A stretch of 64,000 nucleotides of DNA, from NCBI GenBank assembly GCA_030652215.1, contig JAUSBC010000035.1, forward strand, positions 1 through 64,000, written 5' to 3'. Source of the DNA: Sideroxyarcus sp. (GTDB lineage: Bacteria; Pseudomonadota; Gammaproteobacteria; Burkholderiales; Gallionellaceae). The translations under genes were made by a program, and so were the position numbers. The notes beneath the pieces were generated by a model. The model was not told the DNA's origin and made no database searches. It was given only the letters and a program-made list of their open reading frames with translations. Below are positions 1 to 11,987 of this stretch, one piece after another (within the stretch, counting starts at the first letter, position 1; each line of letters opens with the position of its first letter).

Positions 1-1
1 C

Positions 2-2113
2 CTGAGTCTGGTGCTGCTCACGCCGCCCGGCGAATGGGGAGCGGACGTGGTGCTGGGTTCCACGCAGCGCTTCGGCGTGCCGATGGGCTACGGCGGCCCG
101 CACGCCGCCTATTTTGCCTGCCGCGATGCGCACAAGCGCTCGATGCCGGGCCGCATCATCGGCGTGTCGGTGGATGCCGACGGCAACCCCGCGTTGCGCA
201 TGGCACTGCAGACGCGCGAGCAGCATATCCGCCGCGAGAAGGCGACTTCCAACATCTGCACCGCGCAGGCCTTGCTGGCGATCATGGCCAGCATGTATGC
301 GGTGTATCACGGCGCGGAAGGTCTGCGCGGCATTGCCGCACAGGTACACCGTTCCACCGCCTTGCTGGCGGGCGAGTTGAAGAAGCTCGGCTACAAGGTG
401 GCCGAGGGCGTGTTCTTCGACACCATCAAGCTCATGCACACCGACAACGTTAAAGTGCATGCACTGGCCGAAGCGGCGCAGATCAATTTCCGCTACGCCG
501 CCGACGGCGTGGGCATCTCGCTCGACCAGACCACTTCGCTCGACGACCTCAACGCCATCCTCGCCGTGTTCGCGCAAAAGGTCGGCAAGGCAGCGCCGGT
601 ACTTACTACGGCACAGCTCGCCACCCAGCCGCTGCTCGTAAAACCGCGCCAGTCGGCCATCCTGAGCCATCCGGTGTTCAGCCGCTATCACTCCGAAACC
701 GAGATGATGCGTTACATCAAGCGCCTGGAGAACAAGGACCTGTCGCTCACCCACTCGATGATCTCGCTGGGTTCCTGCACCATGAAGCTTAACGCGGCTT
801 CCGAGATGCTGGGCCTGACCTGGCCGGAGTTCGCCAACCTGCATCCCTTCGTGCCGCTGGAGCAGGCCGCGGGTTATCAGGAACTGATCGCCGGGCTGGA
901 CGCGGATTTGTCCGAGATCACCGGCTTCGCCCAGATGAGTTTCCAGCCCAACAGCGGCGCGTCCGGCGAATATGCCGGTCTGCTGGTGATCCAGGCCTAT
1001 CACCGTTCGCGCGGCGAAGCGCAGCGCAACGTGGTGCTCATCCCCTCCTCCGCACACGGTACCAACCCGGCGAGTGCGGCGATGTGCGGCATGCATATCG
1101 TGGTGGTGAAGTGCGACGCCAAGGGCAACATCGACGTGGACGACCTGCGCGCCAAGGCGGAAGAACACAAGGCCGACCTGTCCTGCCTGATGGTGACCTA
1201 CCCCAGCACGCACGGCGTGTACGAGGAAAGCATCAAGGACATCACGGCGATCATTCATGCCAACGGCGGCCAGGTGTACATGGACGGCGCCAACATGAAC
1301 GCGCAAGTGGGCCTCACCAGCCCCGGCAACATCGGCGCGGACGTGTGCCACCTGAATCTGCACAAGACCTTCGCTATCCCGCACGGCGGCGGTGGGCCCG
1401 GCGTCGGCCCCATCGGCGTGGCGGCACACCTCGCACCGTTCCTGCCTTCGCACCCGGTGGTCAAGGTCGGCGGCGCGCAGGGCATCCATGCTGTTTCCGC
1501 CGCACCGTACGGCAGCGCACTGATCCTGATGATCTCCTATGGTTATATCAAAATGATGGGCGGCAAGGGCCTCACCGAGGCAACCAAGATGGCGATCCTC
1601 AATGCCAACTACATCAAGGAATCGCTGAAGGACAGCTACGCCACGCTCTACAGCGGCAGCAACGGCCGCTGCGCGCACGAAATGATTTTGGATTGCCGCG
1701 AGTGGAAGAAAGAAGGCGTGGAAGTGACCGACATCGCCAAACGCCTCATGGACTTCGGCTTCCACGCGCCGACCACTTCCTTCCCGGTGGTGGATACGTT
1801 GATGGTGGAACCGACCGAGAGCGAATCCAAGGCCGAACTGGACCGCTTCTGCGAGGCAATGATCGCCATCCGCAAGGAGATCGAGGAAGTCATTTCCGGC
1901 AAGGTGGACAAGAAGGACAACATCCTCAAGCATGCGCCGCATACGGCGAAGGCTGTAGTGACCGGCGACTGGACGCGCAGCTATACTCGCGAGCAGGCAG
2001 CGTTCCCCTTGCCTTGGGTGCGCGAAAACAAATTCTGGCCGAGCGTGGCGCGGGTGGATAATGTGTACGGGGACAAGAATCTGGTTTGCGCTTGTCCGCC
2101 AAAACAATCATAG
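2..2113 (+). CDS. gcvP: Glycine dehydrogenase (decarboxylating), P protein; 5' end outside window
   Basis: PLP-dependent P protein of the glycine cleavage system. It decarboxylates glycine and passes the aminomethyl group to lipoyl-GcvH in the cytoplasm. The open frame runs in from the left edge, so about 700 of the usual roughly 950 residues are visible. The PLP-lysine region [16 protein letters not shown] lies near base 1360 and is followed by the typical glycine-rich loop. The C-terminal domain is complete and the gene ends in TAG. A perfect inverted repeat follows the stop directly, and tpx begins 85 bases later. Family assignment is secure; the real start is not in this window. Confidence 0.97.
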   Translation: MSLVLLTPPGEWGADVVLGSTQRFGVPMGYGGPHAAYFACRDAHKRSMPGRIIGVSVDADGNPALRMALQTREQHIRREKATSNICTAQALLAIMASMYAVYHGAEGLRGIAAQVHRSTALLAGELKKLGYKVAEGVFFDTIKLMHTDNVKVHALAEAAQINFRYAADGVGISLDQTTSLDDLNAILAVFAQKVGKAAPVLTTAQLATQPLLVKPRQSAILSHPVFSRYHSETEMMRYIKRLENKDLSLTHSMISLGSCTMKLNAASEMLGLTWPEFANLHPFVPLEQAAGYQELIAGLDADLSEITGFAQMSFQPNSGASGEYAGLLVIQAYHRSRGEAQRNVVLIPSSAHGTNPASAAMCGMHIVVVKCDAKGNIDVDDLRAKAEEHKADLSCLMVTYPSTHGVYEESIKDITAIIHANGGQVYMDGANMNAQVGLTSPGNIGADVCHLNLHKTFAIPHGGGGPGVGPIGVAAHLAPFLPSHPVVKVGGAQGIHAVSAAPYGSALILMISYGYIKMMGGKGLTEATKMAILNANYIKESLKDSYATLYSGSNGRCAHEMILDCREWKKEGVEVTDIAKRLMDFGFHAPTTSFPVVDTLMVEPTESESKAELDRFCEAMIAIRKEIEEVISGKVDKKDNILKHAPHTAKAVVTGDWTRSYTREQAAFPLPWVRENKFWPSVARVDNVYGDKNLVCACPPKQS

Positions 2114-2119
2114 GCATTT

Positions 2120-2167
2120 GTAGGAGCGAGCTTGCTCGCGAATCATCGCGAGCAAGCTCGCTCCTAC
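2120..2167. repeat. REP-like perfect palindrome after gcvP
   Basis: Two 21-base arms (2120-2140 and 2147-2167) are exact reverse complements around a 6-base loop. The arm begins GTAGGAGCGAGCTTGCTCGC, a widespread proteobacterial REP-type palindrome. There is no T-run after it, so it is better read as a REP element or mRNA-stabilising hairpin than as an intrinsic terminator. It fills the gap between gcvP and tpx. Confidence 0.85.
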
Positions 2168-2198
2168 ACAAAAAGCCGTTAACAAGAGGAGACTCAGC

Positions 2199-2744
2199 AT
2201 GGCCAAGGACACTACGAAAGCACCCTCAACCACGCTAGGCGGCGCGCCCGTCACCCTGTTCGGCACCTTCCCTGCCGTCGGGCAGATCGCACCCGATTTC
2301 ACGCTGGTGGACAAGGACCTCAAGGACGTATCGCTGAAAGACTTCGCGGGCAAGCGCAAGGTGCTCAACATCGTACCCAGCCTGGATACCGCCGTGTGCG
2401 CAACCTCCACGCGCAAATTCAACGAGGCGGCAGGCAAGCTGAACAATACCGTGGTACTGGTGATCTCCGCCGACCTGCCGTTCGCCATGAGCCGCTTCTG
2501 CGTGGCGGAAGGACTGGAGAACGTGGTCACGTTGTCGCTGATGCGCGGCCGCGATTTCATGCGCAACTATGGCGTGAAGATCGCCGACACCGCGCTGGCC
2601 GGCGTAACGGCGCGCGCGGTGCTGGTGCTGGACGACAAGGACCGCATCGTGCACGCCGAACTGGTGGATGACATCAAGCATGAGCCGAATTACGACGCAG
2701 CACTGGCCGCACTGGACAGAAGCGAACAAGCTGTAGCGCCCTGA
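2199..2744 (+). CDS. tpx: Thiol peroxidase (atypical 2-Cys peroxiredoxin)
   Basis: 181-residue Tpx that reduces H2O2 and organic peroxides using thioredoxin. The peroxidatic cysteine is C67 in [14 protein letters not shown] and the resolving cysteine is C101 in [10 protein letters not shown], the normal Tpx arrangement. Length and the N-terminal APDFTLVD motif fit the family. An AGAGGAG ribosome site lies about 8 bases before the ATG. A REP-like palindrome precedes it and an intrinsic terminator follows, so it looks like a single-gene transcript. Confidence 0.97.
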   Translation: MAKDTTKAPSTTLGGAPVTLFGTFPAVGQIAPDFTLVDKDLKDVSLKDFAGKRKVLNIVPSLDTAVCATSTRKFNEAAGKLNNTVVLVISADLPFAMSRFCVAEGLENVVTLSLMRGRDFMRNYGVKIADTALAGVTARAVLVLDDKDRIVHAELVDDIKHEPNYDAALAALDRSEQAVAP

Positions 2745-2764
2745 ACTTCTTCGTCCCGATAGAG

Positions 2765-2795
2765 CGCCATGGAGATATCCATGGCGTTTTTGTTT
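2765..2795 (+). terminator. Intrinsic terminator of tpx
   Basis: Perfect 8-base stem (CGCCATGG, 2765-2772, with CCATGGCG, 2779-2786), loop AGATAT, then a run of five T. It starts 20 bases after the tpx stop. Confidence 0.9.
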
Positions 2796-2908
2796 GGGGC
2801 ACCCAATCACCGGCGGCACTTTATACTGTGGGCAACCGGGCAGACGCCGGCGTGTCGTAGCATGCTACAACTACGTCAACGATGCCGATGAACCAAGCAG
2901 AGGTGAGC

Positions 2909-5605
<2,697 letters not shown>

Positions 5606-5637
5606 ACGAGAGCGACTGGGCGAGCGCAGGCGGATTG

Positions 5638-5722
5638 ATGAGCGGCATCGGCCTGTTCCTGCTCGGCATGAACCTGATGACCGGTGGGCTCAAGCTCGCC
5701 GCCGGTGCGGCGCTCAACTTTT
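5638..5722 (+). pseudogene. N-terminal remnant of a Na/Pi-cotransporter family protein
   Basis: Just after the P-type ATPase an ATG opens a frame reading MSGIGLFLLGMNLMTGGLKL and then AAGAAL. This is the hallmark first helix of NptA/PhoU-linked Na/Pi cotransporters. The similarity stops abruptly near 5720 in a T-rich stretch, exactly where the convergent antiporter gene ends, and the frame continues as nonsense. I read this as a gene truncated by deletion or rearrangement. The family call rests on about 26 residues. Confidence 0.6.
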
Positions 5723-7420
5723 TTGTTTTTCCTCAAGCACGGGCGTGTAATCCCAGGCCCGCACCCCCTGCACGAGCTGATCGATGTCTTCGGTCGGTAC
5801 ATGCAGTATCTGCAGGGCAGTCGCCCCGAGCCGCAGGCTTGCCTCTATCGCTTCCGGATAGGCATGGGTCGCACCCGCCTCTATCAGCTGCGCGCTGGCT
5901 TCCAGATCCCGCGCGCGGGCAATGACCGGCACCTGGGGACAGGCTTTGCGCAAATGCGATACCGCGCGCAAGGCTTTCGCGGCGTGATCTATCGTGATCA
6001 CGACCAGGGAAGCGCGTTCCACCCGAATGGTTGTAAGCAACTCCGGATCGGAAATGTCGCCATACAACACCGGGTGTCCGTCGGACCGTCCTTGCGCCAC
6101 CCGCTTTGCATCGGTGTCGAACACCACGAAAGGCACACCGCTGGTGCGCAGCAGCACGGCAATGGTATGCCCGACCCGCCCGTAGCCGCCGATCACCACC
6201 TGCGCTTCCGCTGCACCGGGCAACTCGACCGGCACACCCCGCTCTTCGCGGCGCCGCTCTCCCGCCAGCCAGCGCGCGATGGCATGATTGAACCGAATCA
6301 GGATGGCCCCGGCAATCATGGACAGCAGCACCGAGGTCATCGCGATCTGTCCCAGTTCCACGCCGATCACGCGGGAGTCGAGCGCGATGGCGATCAGGGC
6401 AAGTCCGAATTCGCCGCCCACGGCCAGCAACAAGCCGGTGCGCCAGGCCACCAGCGCATCTATTCCGCTCTTGCGCATCAGCAGGGCGACGATCAGCGTC
6501 TTGCTCACCAGTATGAGCAGCGCACCGAGCAGAGCCCAGTGCCAGATCGGGGGTAGCGCGCCCGGATCGAAGCGCATGCCGATGCCGATAAAAAACAGGC
6601 CCAGCAGCACATCGCGGAACGGACGGATGCTCAATTCCACCTGGTGCCGGAACTCGGTTTCGCCCAGCATCATCCCGGCAAGGAATGCACCGAAGGCGAG
6701 GGATAACCCGAGGTTGCTGGTGGTCCATGCCGCCAGCAAAGCGACCAGCAGCACGGCCAGCGTAAATATCTCGGCCGACTGGCGCTCCGCGATGAAATGG
6801 AACAGCGGGCGCAACAGCCAGCGCCCCGCAAAGAACACCAGCGCGAATGCAAACACTGCCTTGACGAGCGCCCAACCCAGCGCACCGGCGAGCGCGCCCG
6901 CGCCTATCGCCACGCCCAGCACGGGAATGACCACCAGAAACGGCACGGCCGTCACATCCTGAAAAACGGACATGGCGAGCCCGAAGCGGCCATGGTGGCT
7001 ATTCTCCTCGCCCTGCTCGGTCAATTGGCTGCCGATGATGGTGGTGGACGATTGCGCGAATACGGCTCCGATCACGAATGCCGCCGCCGCAGAAAGCCCG
7101 GCCAGCCACGCGATAACGCCCACCGCCAAGGTGGTCAGCGCGACTTGTCCGGTTCCCAATCCCAGCACCTGGTGCCGTAGCGCATGCAATTGCGGCAGCG
7201 AGAAATTGAGACCGATGGTAAACAGCAGGAACACCACGCCGAACTCGGCAAGCGCGGCAAACTCCGGCACGTAAACCGTGGGCCCGGCGGTATACGGTCC
7301 CAGGATGACCCCGACCAGTAAATATCCCAGACTGGTCGGCACACGCAAGCGCTGAAAGATCACCACGACGGACACGGCGACTGCCAGCAGCAGAATGATT
7401 TGTGCGAGATTTTCCATCAT
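5714..7420 (-). CDS. CPA2 monovalent cation:proton antiporter with RCK/TrkA-N domain (KefB/YbaL-like)
   Basis: About 568-residue inner-membrane antiporter or K+ efflux protein. Residues 1-385 form some 12 hydrophobic helices, including LGYLLVGVILGP and FLLFTIGLNFSL typical of Na_H_Exchanger proteins. The C-terminal cytoplasmic part has a Rossmann nucleotide site, GYGRVG, near residue 411, as in TrkA-N domains. Of several starts, the ATG at 7420 overlaps the stop of the upstream 63-residue ORF as ATGA; the next ATG (7417) has GGGAG better spaced. The 3' end abuts a broken Na/Pi gene. K+ versus Na+ specificity is unknown. Confidence 0.92.
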   Translation of the reverse strand: MMENLAQIILLLAVAVSVVVIFQRLRVPTSLGYLLVGVILGPYTAGPTVYVPEFAALAEFGVVFLLFTIGLNFSLPQLHALRHQVLGLGTGQVALTTLAVGVIAWLAGLSAAAAFVIGAVFAQSSTTIIGSQLTEQGEENSHHGRFGLAMSVFQDVTAVPFLVVIPVLGVAIGAGALAGALGWALVKAVFAFALVFFAGRWLLRPLFHFIAERQSAEIFTLAVLLVALLAAWTTSNLGLSLAFGAFLAGMMLGETEFRHQVELSIRPFRDVLLGLFFIGIGMRFDPGALPPIWHWALLGALLILVSKTLIVALLMRKSGIDALVAWRTGLLLAVGGEFGLALIAIALDSRVIGVELGQIAMTSVLLSMIAGAILIRFNHAIARWLAGERRREERGVPVELPGAAEAQVVIGGYGRVGHTIAVLLRTSGVPFVVFDTDAKRVAQGRSDGHPVLYGDISDPELLTTIRVERASLVVITIDHAAKALRAVSHLRKACPQVPVIARARDLEASAQLIEAGATHAYPEAIEASLRLGATALQILHVPTEDIDQLVQGVRAWDYTPVLEEKQKS

Positions 7421-7608
7421 GCTCCCAAACACACGCGCAAGGCCACATCGCTCCCGACATGCTTGCCGAAGACGAGTGCGCTACAGCGCGCACACACTCG
7501 CGCAAATGCGCCGGCTCCGGGCGAACCGAACAAGGCCGGACATTCGAATTTGGCGGAGAGCCGCCGCAAAAAATCGCTGGCGGGGACAATGGATTGCGGT
7601 GCGTGCAT
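7417..7608 (-). CDS. Small ORF translationally coupled to the CPA2 antiporter
   Basis: 63-residue frame of unknown function. Its ATG is preceded by a strong AGGAG at a spacing of about 7, and its TGA overlaps the antiporter ATG as ATGA, the usual sign of translational coupling. The protein has no membrane helix but contains a CxxC pair (VCARCSAL) plus two further cysteines. I do not recognise a family. It could be a small regulatory subunit or only a leader peptide driving antiporter translation. Confidence 0.5.
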   Translation of the reverse strand: MHAPQSIVPASDFLRRLSAKFECPALFGSPGAGAFARVCARCSALVFGKHVGSDVALRVCLGA

Positions 7609-7746
7609 GGCAGACTCCTGATGGACGGCACGGCGGTCGGAAAACCAGGACTGGCGTTTCGATTGTAACGCCTATCCGCACCCTGCGGGCGCGGCCAAGC
7701 GCCCTGCTATAATCCGCCCACCTTATAACCACACATCCGGCGATAC

Positions 7747-8685
7747 ATGAAAACTCTCATCTGCGGTTCCATGGCTTACGACACCATCATGGTGTTCAAG
7801 GATCAATTCAAGAAACACATCCTCCCCGAACAAATCCACATTCTGAATGTCGCCTTTCTGGTGCCGGAAATGCGCCGCGAATACGGCGGCTGCGCGGGTA
7901 ACATTGCCTACAACCTGCAACTGCTGGGCGGCCATCCGCTGATCATGGCAACCGTGGGCGACGACTTCGCGCCCTACACGCAGCGCCTGGAAAACCTCGG
8001 CCTGCCGCAAACGCATATCCGCCATGTGCCGGGCAACTTTACGGGCCAGGCTTTCATCACCACCGATCTCGACGACAACCAGATCACCGCGTTCCATCCG
8101 GGCGCGATGAGCATGTCGCACCTGAACCACGTCAAGGAAGCCAAGGAAGTCACGCTGGGCATCATCTCCCCGGATGGCCGCGACGGCATGCTCAACCATG
8201 CGCGCGAGTTCGTCGAAGCGGGCATCCCCTTTGTGTTCGATCCGGGCCAGGGCATGCCCATGTTCTCCGGCAATGAATTGCTGGATTTCGTCGAGCAGGC
8301 CAACTACGTCACGGTGAACGACTACGAAGCGAAGATGTTGCAGGACAAAACCGGCAAGTCGCTGGCCGACATCGCGCAGCGCGTCACCGCGCTGATCGTG
8401 ACGCTGGGCGGCGACGGATCGCTCATCTACGCCGACGGCAAGCAGATCGCCATTCCCACGCCGAAACCGAAAGCCATCGTCGACCCGACCGGTTGCGGCG
8501 ATGCCTACCGCGCCGGTTTGCTGTACGGCATCCAGGCCGGTTGGGATTGGGAAACCACAGGACGTCTGGCCTCGCTCATGGGTTCGCTCAAGATCGTCAG
8601 CCGCGGCGGACAGAACCACAAATACACGCGCGCCGAACTGGCGGAGCTGTACAAACTGCATTTCGGTTCGCGCATCACGTTGTAA
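7747..8685 (+). CDS. PfkB-family carbohydrate/nucleoside kinase (adenosine-kinase-like)
   Basis: 312-residue ribokinase/PfkB fold enzyme that phosphorylates a sugar or nucleoside. The N-terminal GG region is present in REYGGCAGNIAYNLQLLGG, and PfkB signature 2, with the anion hole and catalytic Asp, is DPTGCGDAYRAGLL near residue 248. A TATAAT box at 7708-7713 could be its -10, although no good -35 is visible. A hairpin lies downstream, before the VOC gene. Annotators often call this family adenosine kinase; substrate is inference. Confidence 0.9.
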   Translation: MKTLICGSMAYDTIMVFKDQFKKHILPEQIHILNVAFLVPEMRREYGGCAGNIAYNLQLLGGHPLIMATVGDDFAPYTQRLENLGLPQTHIRHVPGNFTGQAFITTDLDDNQITAFHPGAMSMSHLNHVKEAKEVTLGIISPDGRDGMLNHAREFVEAGIPFVFDPGQGMPMFSGNELLDFVEQANYVTVNDYEAKMLQDKTGKSLADIAQRVTALIVTLGGDGSLIYADGKQIAIPTPKPKAIVDPTGCGDAYRAGLLYGIQAGWDWETTGRLASLMGSLKIVSRGGQNHKYTRAELAELYKLHFGSRITL

Positions 8686-8694
8686 TACCCGGAC

Positions 8695-8721
8695 TGTCAT
8701 GCCCGGTTTTCGGGCATGACA
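8695..8721. repeat. Perfect hairpin between the PfkB and VOC genes
   Basis: TGTCATGCCCG (8695-8705) and CGGGCATGACA (8711-8721) are exact inverted arms around GTTTT. There is no downstream T-run, and the ribosome site of the next gene follows almost at once. It is probably a REP-like or processing hairpin rather than a terminator. Confidence 0.7.
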
Positions 8722-8736
8722 AGCAAAGGAGGCAGC

Positions 8737-9174
8737 ATGAAGATCCCGCGCATGACCGTCATCACCCTGGGCGTATCCGATCTCGCCCGTGCCACCGCCT
8801 TTTACCGCGAAACATTTTCCACCCCGCCAATCACCGAGAACGCGGGCGTCACCTTCATCCCGCTGCCCGGTGTATGGCTCTCGCTGTATCCGCTGGACAA
8901 GCTTGCCGAGGATCTCGGCGAAACGGTGACCTTGCCGCCGGCAGGCACTTTCCGCGGCTTTACACTCGCCTACAACGCCCGCAGCAAGGAGGAGATCACC
9001 GGTATTTTCACCCGCGCCGCAAAAGCCGGCGCTCGCATCGCAAAGGTTCCGCAGGATACTTTCTGGGGCGGATACAGCGGCTATTTCACCGACCCGGACG
9101 GGCACTACTGGGAAGTGGCCTGGGGGCCGATGTTCGATTTCACCGAAAACGGCGATTTGCGATTCAAGGCGTAA
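8737..9174 (+). CDS. VOC/glyoxalase-family protein
   Basis: 145-residue vicinal-oxygen-chelate fold protein. It has the typical beginning MTVITLGVSDLARATAFYRE and ends with FTDPDGHYWEVAWGP, which carries the usual metal-ligand Glu. AAAGGAGG is placed 4 bases before the ATG at 8737, so I reject the upstream in-frame ATG at 8716 inside the hairpin. Its TAA overlaps the next gene's ATG (TAATG), indicating an operon with the fructosamine-kinase-like gene. The actual reaction is unknown. Confidence 0.88.
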   Translation: MKIPRMTVITLGVSDLARATAFYRETFSTPPITENAGVTFIPLPGVWLSLYPLDKLAEDLGETVTLPPAGTFRGFTLAYNARSKEEITGIFTRAAKAGARIAKVPQDTFWGGYSGYFTDPDGHYWEVAWGPMFDFTENGDLRFKA

Positions 9175-10064
9175 TGCAGCAACTGCTTCCCCTGCTTTCC
9201 GCCGCCATCGGCGCTGCAACGCAGCAGCCGTTCCGGGCGAAGGATCTCGTTCCGGTCGGCGGCGGCAGCATCAACGAAGCTTTTCGCGTGCAGGGCAGCG
9301 ACGGCGCGCGCTATTTCCTCAAGCTCAACGCTGCAAAACATTACCCGATGTTCGTCGCTGAAGCGGCAGGACTCGACGCAATCGCCGCGACCAAAACGCT
9401 GCGCGTTCCGCAGCCCCTCACCCACGGCATTACCGGCGATCAATGCTATCTGGTGCTGGAATACCTGGATTTGAAGCCGCGCGGAAATGCGCAGCAGCTC
9501 GCCGAACAACTCGCCGCAATGCATCGCTGCTCGAACAGTCGCTTCGGGTTTGCACATTACAACTACATCGGCAGCACGCCGCAGTCGAACGCCTGGCGGG
9601 ACGGCTGGATCGATTTCTGGCGCGAGCAGCGACTGGGGTTTCAATTGCGGCTTGCGGCGGAAAAAGGCTATGGCGGCACGTTGCAGAGCCTGGGCGAAAA
9701 AGTGCTGGCTGCGCTGCCCGCTTTCTTTGAAGGATATATCCCGCAGCCTTCGCTGCTGCACGGCGACCTGTGGAGCGGCAACCATGCGTATCTGGCAGCC
9801 GGCACTCCGGCCGTTTTCGATCCCGCCGCCTATTACGGCGACCGCGAATGCGATATTGCGATGACGGAGCTTTTCGGCGGCTATCCTGCAGACTTCTACG
9901 CTGCCTACCGCGCCGCCTGGCCGCTGGATGCCGGCTATGCCAAGCGCCGCGACTTGTACAACCTGTACCACATCCTCAATCACGCCAATTTGTTCGGGGC
10001 GGGATATGTGCGGCAGGCGGAGCAGATGATGCGCGGACTATTGGCCGGTGTTAACCGGGCATGA
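9174..10064 (+). CDS. Fructosamine kinase / aminoglycoside-phosphotransferase-like kinase
   Basis: 296-residue protein of the fructosamine-kinase family, whose members phosphorylate glycated amines to repair protein glycation. Visible motifs are VGGGSINEAFRV (nucleotide loop), the catalytic HGDLWSGN near residue 198, and FDPAAYYGDRECDIAMTE (metal-binding Asp). The length is normal. The start ATG shares one base with the VOC stop. A VOC protein next door fits a carbonyl-damage repair theme, but that is inference. Confidence 0.9.
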   Translation: MQQLLPLLSAAIGAATQQPFRAKDLVPVGGGSINEAFRVQGSDGARYFLKLNAAKHYPMFVAEAAGLDAIAATKTLRVPQPLTHGITGDQCYLVLEYLDLKPRGNAQQLAEQLAAMHRCSNSRFGFAHYNYIGSTPQSNAWRDGWIDFWREQRLGFQLRLAAEKGYGGTLQSLGEKVLAALPAFFEGYIPQPSLLHGDLWSGNHAYLAAGTPAVFDPAAYYGDRECDIAMTELFGGYPADFYAAYRAAWPLDAGYAKRRDLYNLYHILNHANLFGAGYVRQAEQMMRGLLAGVNRA

Positions 10065-10238
10065 TCGCTGCCGCGCCGCACTTGGCCTTGCGCCTGCATC
10101 CCGCAACGGGCACAATTTGCGCAGGCGCGCTGCTTTGCGCCGCATCGACTCCGGGCTGCAGTTTGATTGCAGATTTGAACGCCACCTTCGAGCCGAACAC
10201 ATGATAAGAATGCCACCCTGTTCCCCGGACATGCTGCC

Positions 10239-11189
10239 ATGAACCAGGCCGTGCTGGAATTGATTTACGGCGAGGAATGCCTGTATCCGAGGCAATTGGA
10301 ACAGCACCATCCCCGCGTTCTGGAGAAGATCGTTCTTCTGTGGCACACGCCGCAGATGGAGGAGTTCTTCCGCGAGTTGATGGTGAGCACGCGCGCCGAC
10401 CGGCAGGGGTTTACGCACGAGGTCGCCAGCGAGCTGTTTTACCTCGGCGAAGTATTCGAAGGCACGCGCAACCTGCCCAAGGTCTTCGACGAAAATCCGC
10501 TGGCCCAGCTCAACAACAAGGTAGCCAAAGGCGGGAACTTCGAGCACTCCCCCCAGGATTTCATCAATATGCGCGCCCCCAACGACGATGGTCCCTGGGC
10601 CAGCATCAAACCCGATGCCCGGCAGGCCATTGAAAGTCTGGGCTACCCCTGCACCGCGAACGGTTTCCTGAAGGCAACCGGCGCCAAGGACCTCAAGGCA
10701 ATCGGCCTGTTCCTGCACTGCGATATCAATATCGACACGTGCGACGAGCGCGGCTGGTCGCCGCTGTTCTTTGCCGCATTCAACGGCAATCTCGAACTGG
10801 CCAAGCTTTTTCTCGAGTTCGGCGCCAACATCAATCTCAGGGACCACGGTGGTTTTTCGCCCCTGCACTGGGCCGCATACAACGGCCACGCCCACGTCAT
10901 CAGGCATTTCGTCACACACAATGCGGAGATCAACGCCCGCAGTCTGCGCGACTGGACGCCGCTGATGATGGCCGCGATGAACGGGCACTTGTCCGCATGC
11001 TCCGCGCTGATCGCGAGCGGCGCCGAGACCGGACTGGTTTCCAGCCACGGCTGGACAGCGTTGCAGAAGGCCAGCCTCAACCGGCATGTGCCCGTGATCA
11101 AACTGTTCCTGTCGCTGCTGAAAGATCACGTCAAGTTCCTAAAACCGTCGACTGCGGCAGATAGAACGGATCAGCCCAACGCGTTATAA
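10239..11189 (+). CDS. Ankyrin-repeat protein
   Basis: 316-residue protein whose second half (about residues 165-290) is built of ankyrin repeats. SPLFFAAFNGNLELAKLFLE, SPLHWAAYNGHAHVIRHFV and TPLMMAAMNGHLSACSALI are three good units, and the next is degenerate. The first 160 residues form no domain I recognise. There is no signal peptide, so it is probably cytoplasmic with a protein-binding role. A 174-base gap upstream shows nothing clear. Confidence 0.88.
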   Translation: MNQAVLELIYGEECLYPRQLEQHHPRVLEKIVLLWHTPQMEEFFRELMVSTRADRQGFTHEVASELFYLGEVFEGTRNLPKVFDENPLAQLNNKVAKGGNFEHSPQDFINMRAPNDDGPWASIKPDARQAIESLGYPCTANGFLKATGAKDLKAIGLFLHCDINIDTCDERGWSPLFFAAFNGNLELAKLFLEFGANINLRDHGGFSPLHWAAYNGHAHVIRHFVTHNAEINARSLRDWTPLMMAAMNGHLSACSALIASGAETGLVSSHGWTALQKASLNRHVPVIKLFLSLLKDHVKFLKPSTAADRTDQPNAL

Positions 11190-11372
11190 ACATCTGCGCG
11201 CACGGGGTATTCACCCGGAATTCAAATTCATTGCAGATATCGTTTGCTATTCCCCCGGATATCACGCATAGTGCGTCCCGCGATTCCTCAAGTCAGTCGT
11301 TTTTGTCTGGTTAGTCTCCGTTCTGCGGTAATCCTTCCTTCATCTTCTTGCCGTCTTGAAATTCGCCCTAGT

Positions 11373-11401
11373 GCGGGGTAACGCCCCGCTTATTTGTTTT
11401 T
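11373..11401 (+). promoter_or_regulatory. Hairpin plus T-rich tract in the csp leader
   Basis: A GCGGGG/CCCCGC stem (11373-11378 with 11384-11389) is followed by TTATTTGTTTTT and then directly by the TAAGGAGA ribosome site of the cold-shock gene. It looks like an intrinsic terminator placed inside the 5' leader, so it may be an attenuator or a temperature-sensitive structure. A separate upstream transcript ending here is the alternative. Confidence 0.5.
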
Positions 11402-11414
11402 AAGGAGATTCAAA

Positions 11415-11621
11415 ATGGCAACAGGTACAGTTAAGTGGTTCAATGATTCCAAGGGCTTCGGCTTCATCACACCGTCCAACGGCGGCGATGATCTTTTCGC
11501 CCACTTTTCCGCAATCCAGAGTTCGGGTTTCAAGACCCTGACCGAAGGTCAGCAAGTCAGCTTCGACATCACTGCCGGCCCCAAGGGTCAGCAAGCTTCG
11601 AACATCCGCGCAGCGGAATAA
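11415..11621 (+). CDS. Cold-shock protein, CspA family
   Basis: 68-residue single cold-shock domain that binds single-stranded nucleic acid and acts as an RNA chaperone. Both RNP motifs are present: KGFGFITP and DLFAHFSAI. The ATG at 11415 follows AAGGAG by 8 bases; a longer in-frame start at 11394 lies within the leader T-tract and is unlikely. The roughly 225-base leader is typical of csp genes. An intrinsic terminator follows and infA comes next. Confidence 0.96.
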   Translation: MATGTVKWFNDSKGFGFITPSNGGDDLFAHFSAIQSSGFKTLTEGQQVSFDITAGPKGQQASNIRAAE

Positions 11622-11671
11622 ATGGACGGGCAGGCGGGGCGTTTCGCCCTGCTGTCAGTCCTGACCATGAG

Positions 11672-11693
11672 CCCGGCAACTGCCGGGTTTTTT
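11672..11693 (+). terminator. Intrinsic terminator between csp and infA
   Basis: Six-base GC stem CCCGGC/GCCGGG with an AACT loop, then TTTTTT and further T-rich sequence. It ends csp transcription. Confidence 0.88.
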
Positions 11694-11720
11694 ATTTTTG
11701 AATTCCCCGGGAGATTTGGC

Positions 11721-11981
11721 ATGGCCAAAGAAGAACTGCTTGAAATGAACGGCGTGGTGGATGAAATTCTGCCCGACTCGCGTTTTCGCGTAACGCTGGA
11801 CAACGGGCACAAGCTCATCGCTTACAGCGCGGGCAAGATGCAAAAACACCATATTCGAATTGTCGCCGGCGACAAGGTTTCGCTGGAGCTGTCCCCCTAC
11901 GATCTTAGCAAGGGACGCATCACGTTCCGGCATATCGAAGGCCGCGGACCGGCTGTTCCGCAACAGAAGCGCAGATACTGA
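11721..11981 (+). CDS. infA: Translation initiation factor IF-1
   Basis: 86-residue S1-fold protein that occupies the ribosomal A site during initiation. The start [20 protein letters not shown] and the motif [18 protein letters not shown] are diagnostic. It is slightly longer than the usual 72 residues, with a basic C-terminal tail. GGGAG lies upstream of the ATG. The gene is convergent with apaH, whose stop is only a few bases away. Many betaproteobacteria carry a second infA near csp-type genes; whether another copy exists cannot be seen here. Confidence 0.95.
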   Translation: MAKEELLEMNGVVDEILPDSRFRVTLDNGHKLIAYSAGKMQKHHIRIVAGDKVSLELSPYDLSKGRITFRHIEGRGPAVPQQKRRY

Positions 11982-11987
11982 TTCAAA

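Noticed and set aside
2120-2167. Palindrome considered as the gcvP intrinsic terminator
   Set aside because: No T-run follows the stem and the sequence matches a common REP-type repeat.
8493-9173. Upstream extension of the fructosamine-kinase frame
   Set aside because: It runs out of frame through the PfkB and VOC genes; the real start is the ATG at 9174 overlapping the VOC stop.
7723-9219. 498-codon minus-strand frame opposite the PfkB and VOC genes
   Set aside because: Low-complexity antisense translation; both plus-strand genes have clear motifs and ribosome sites.
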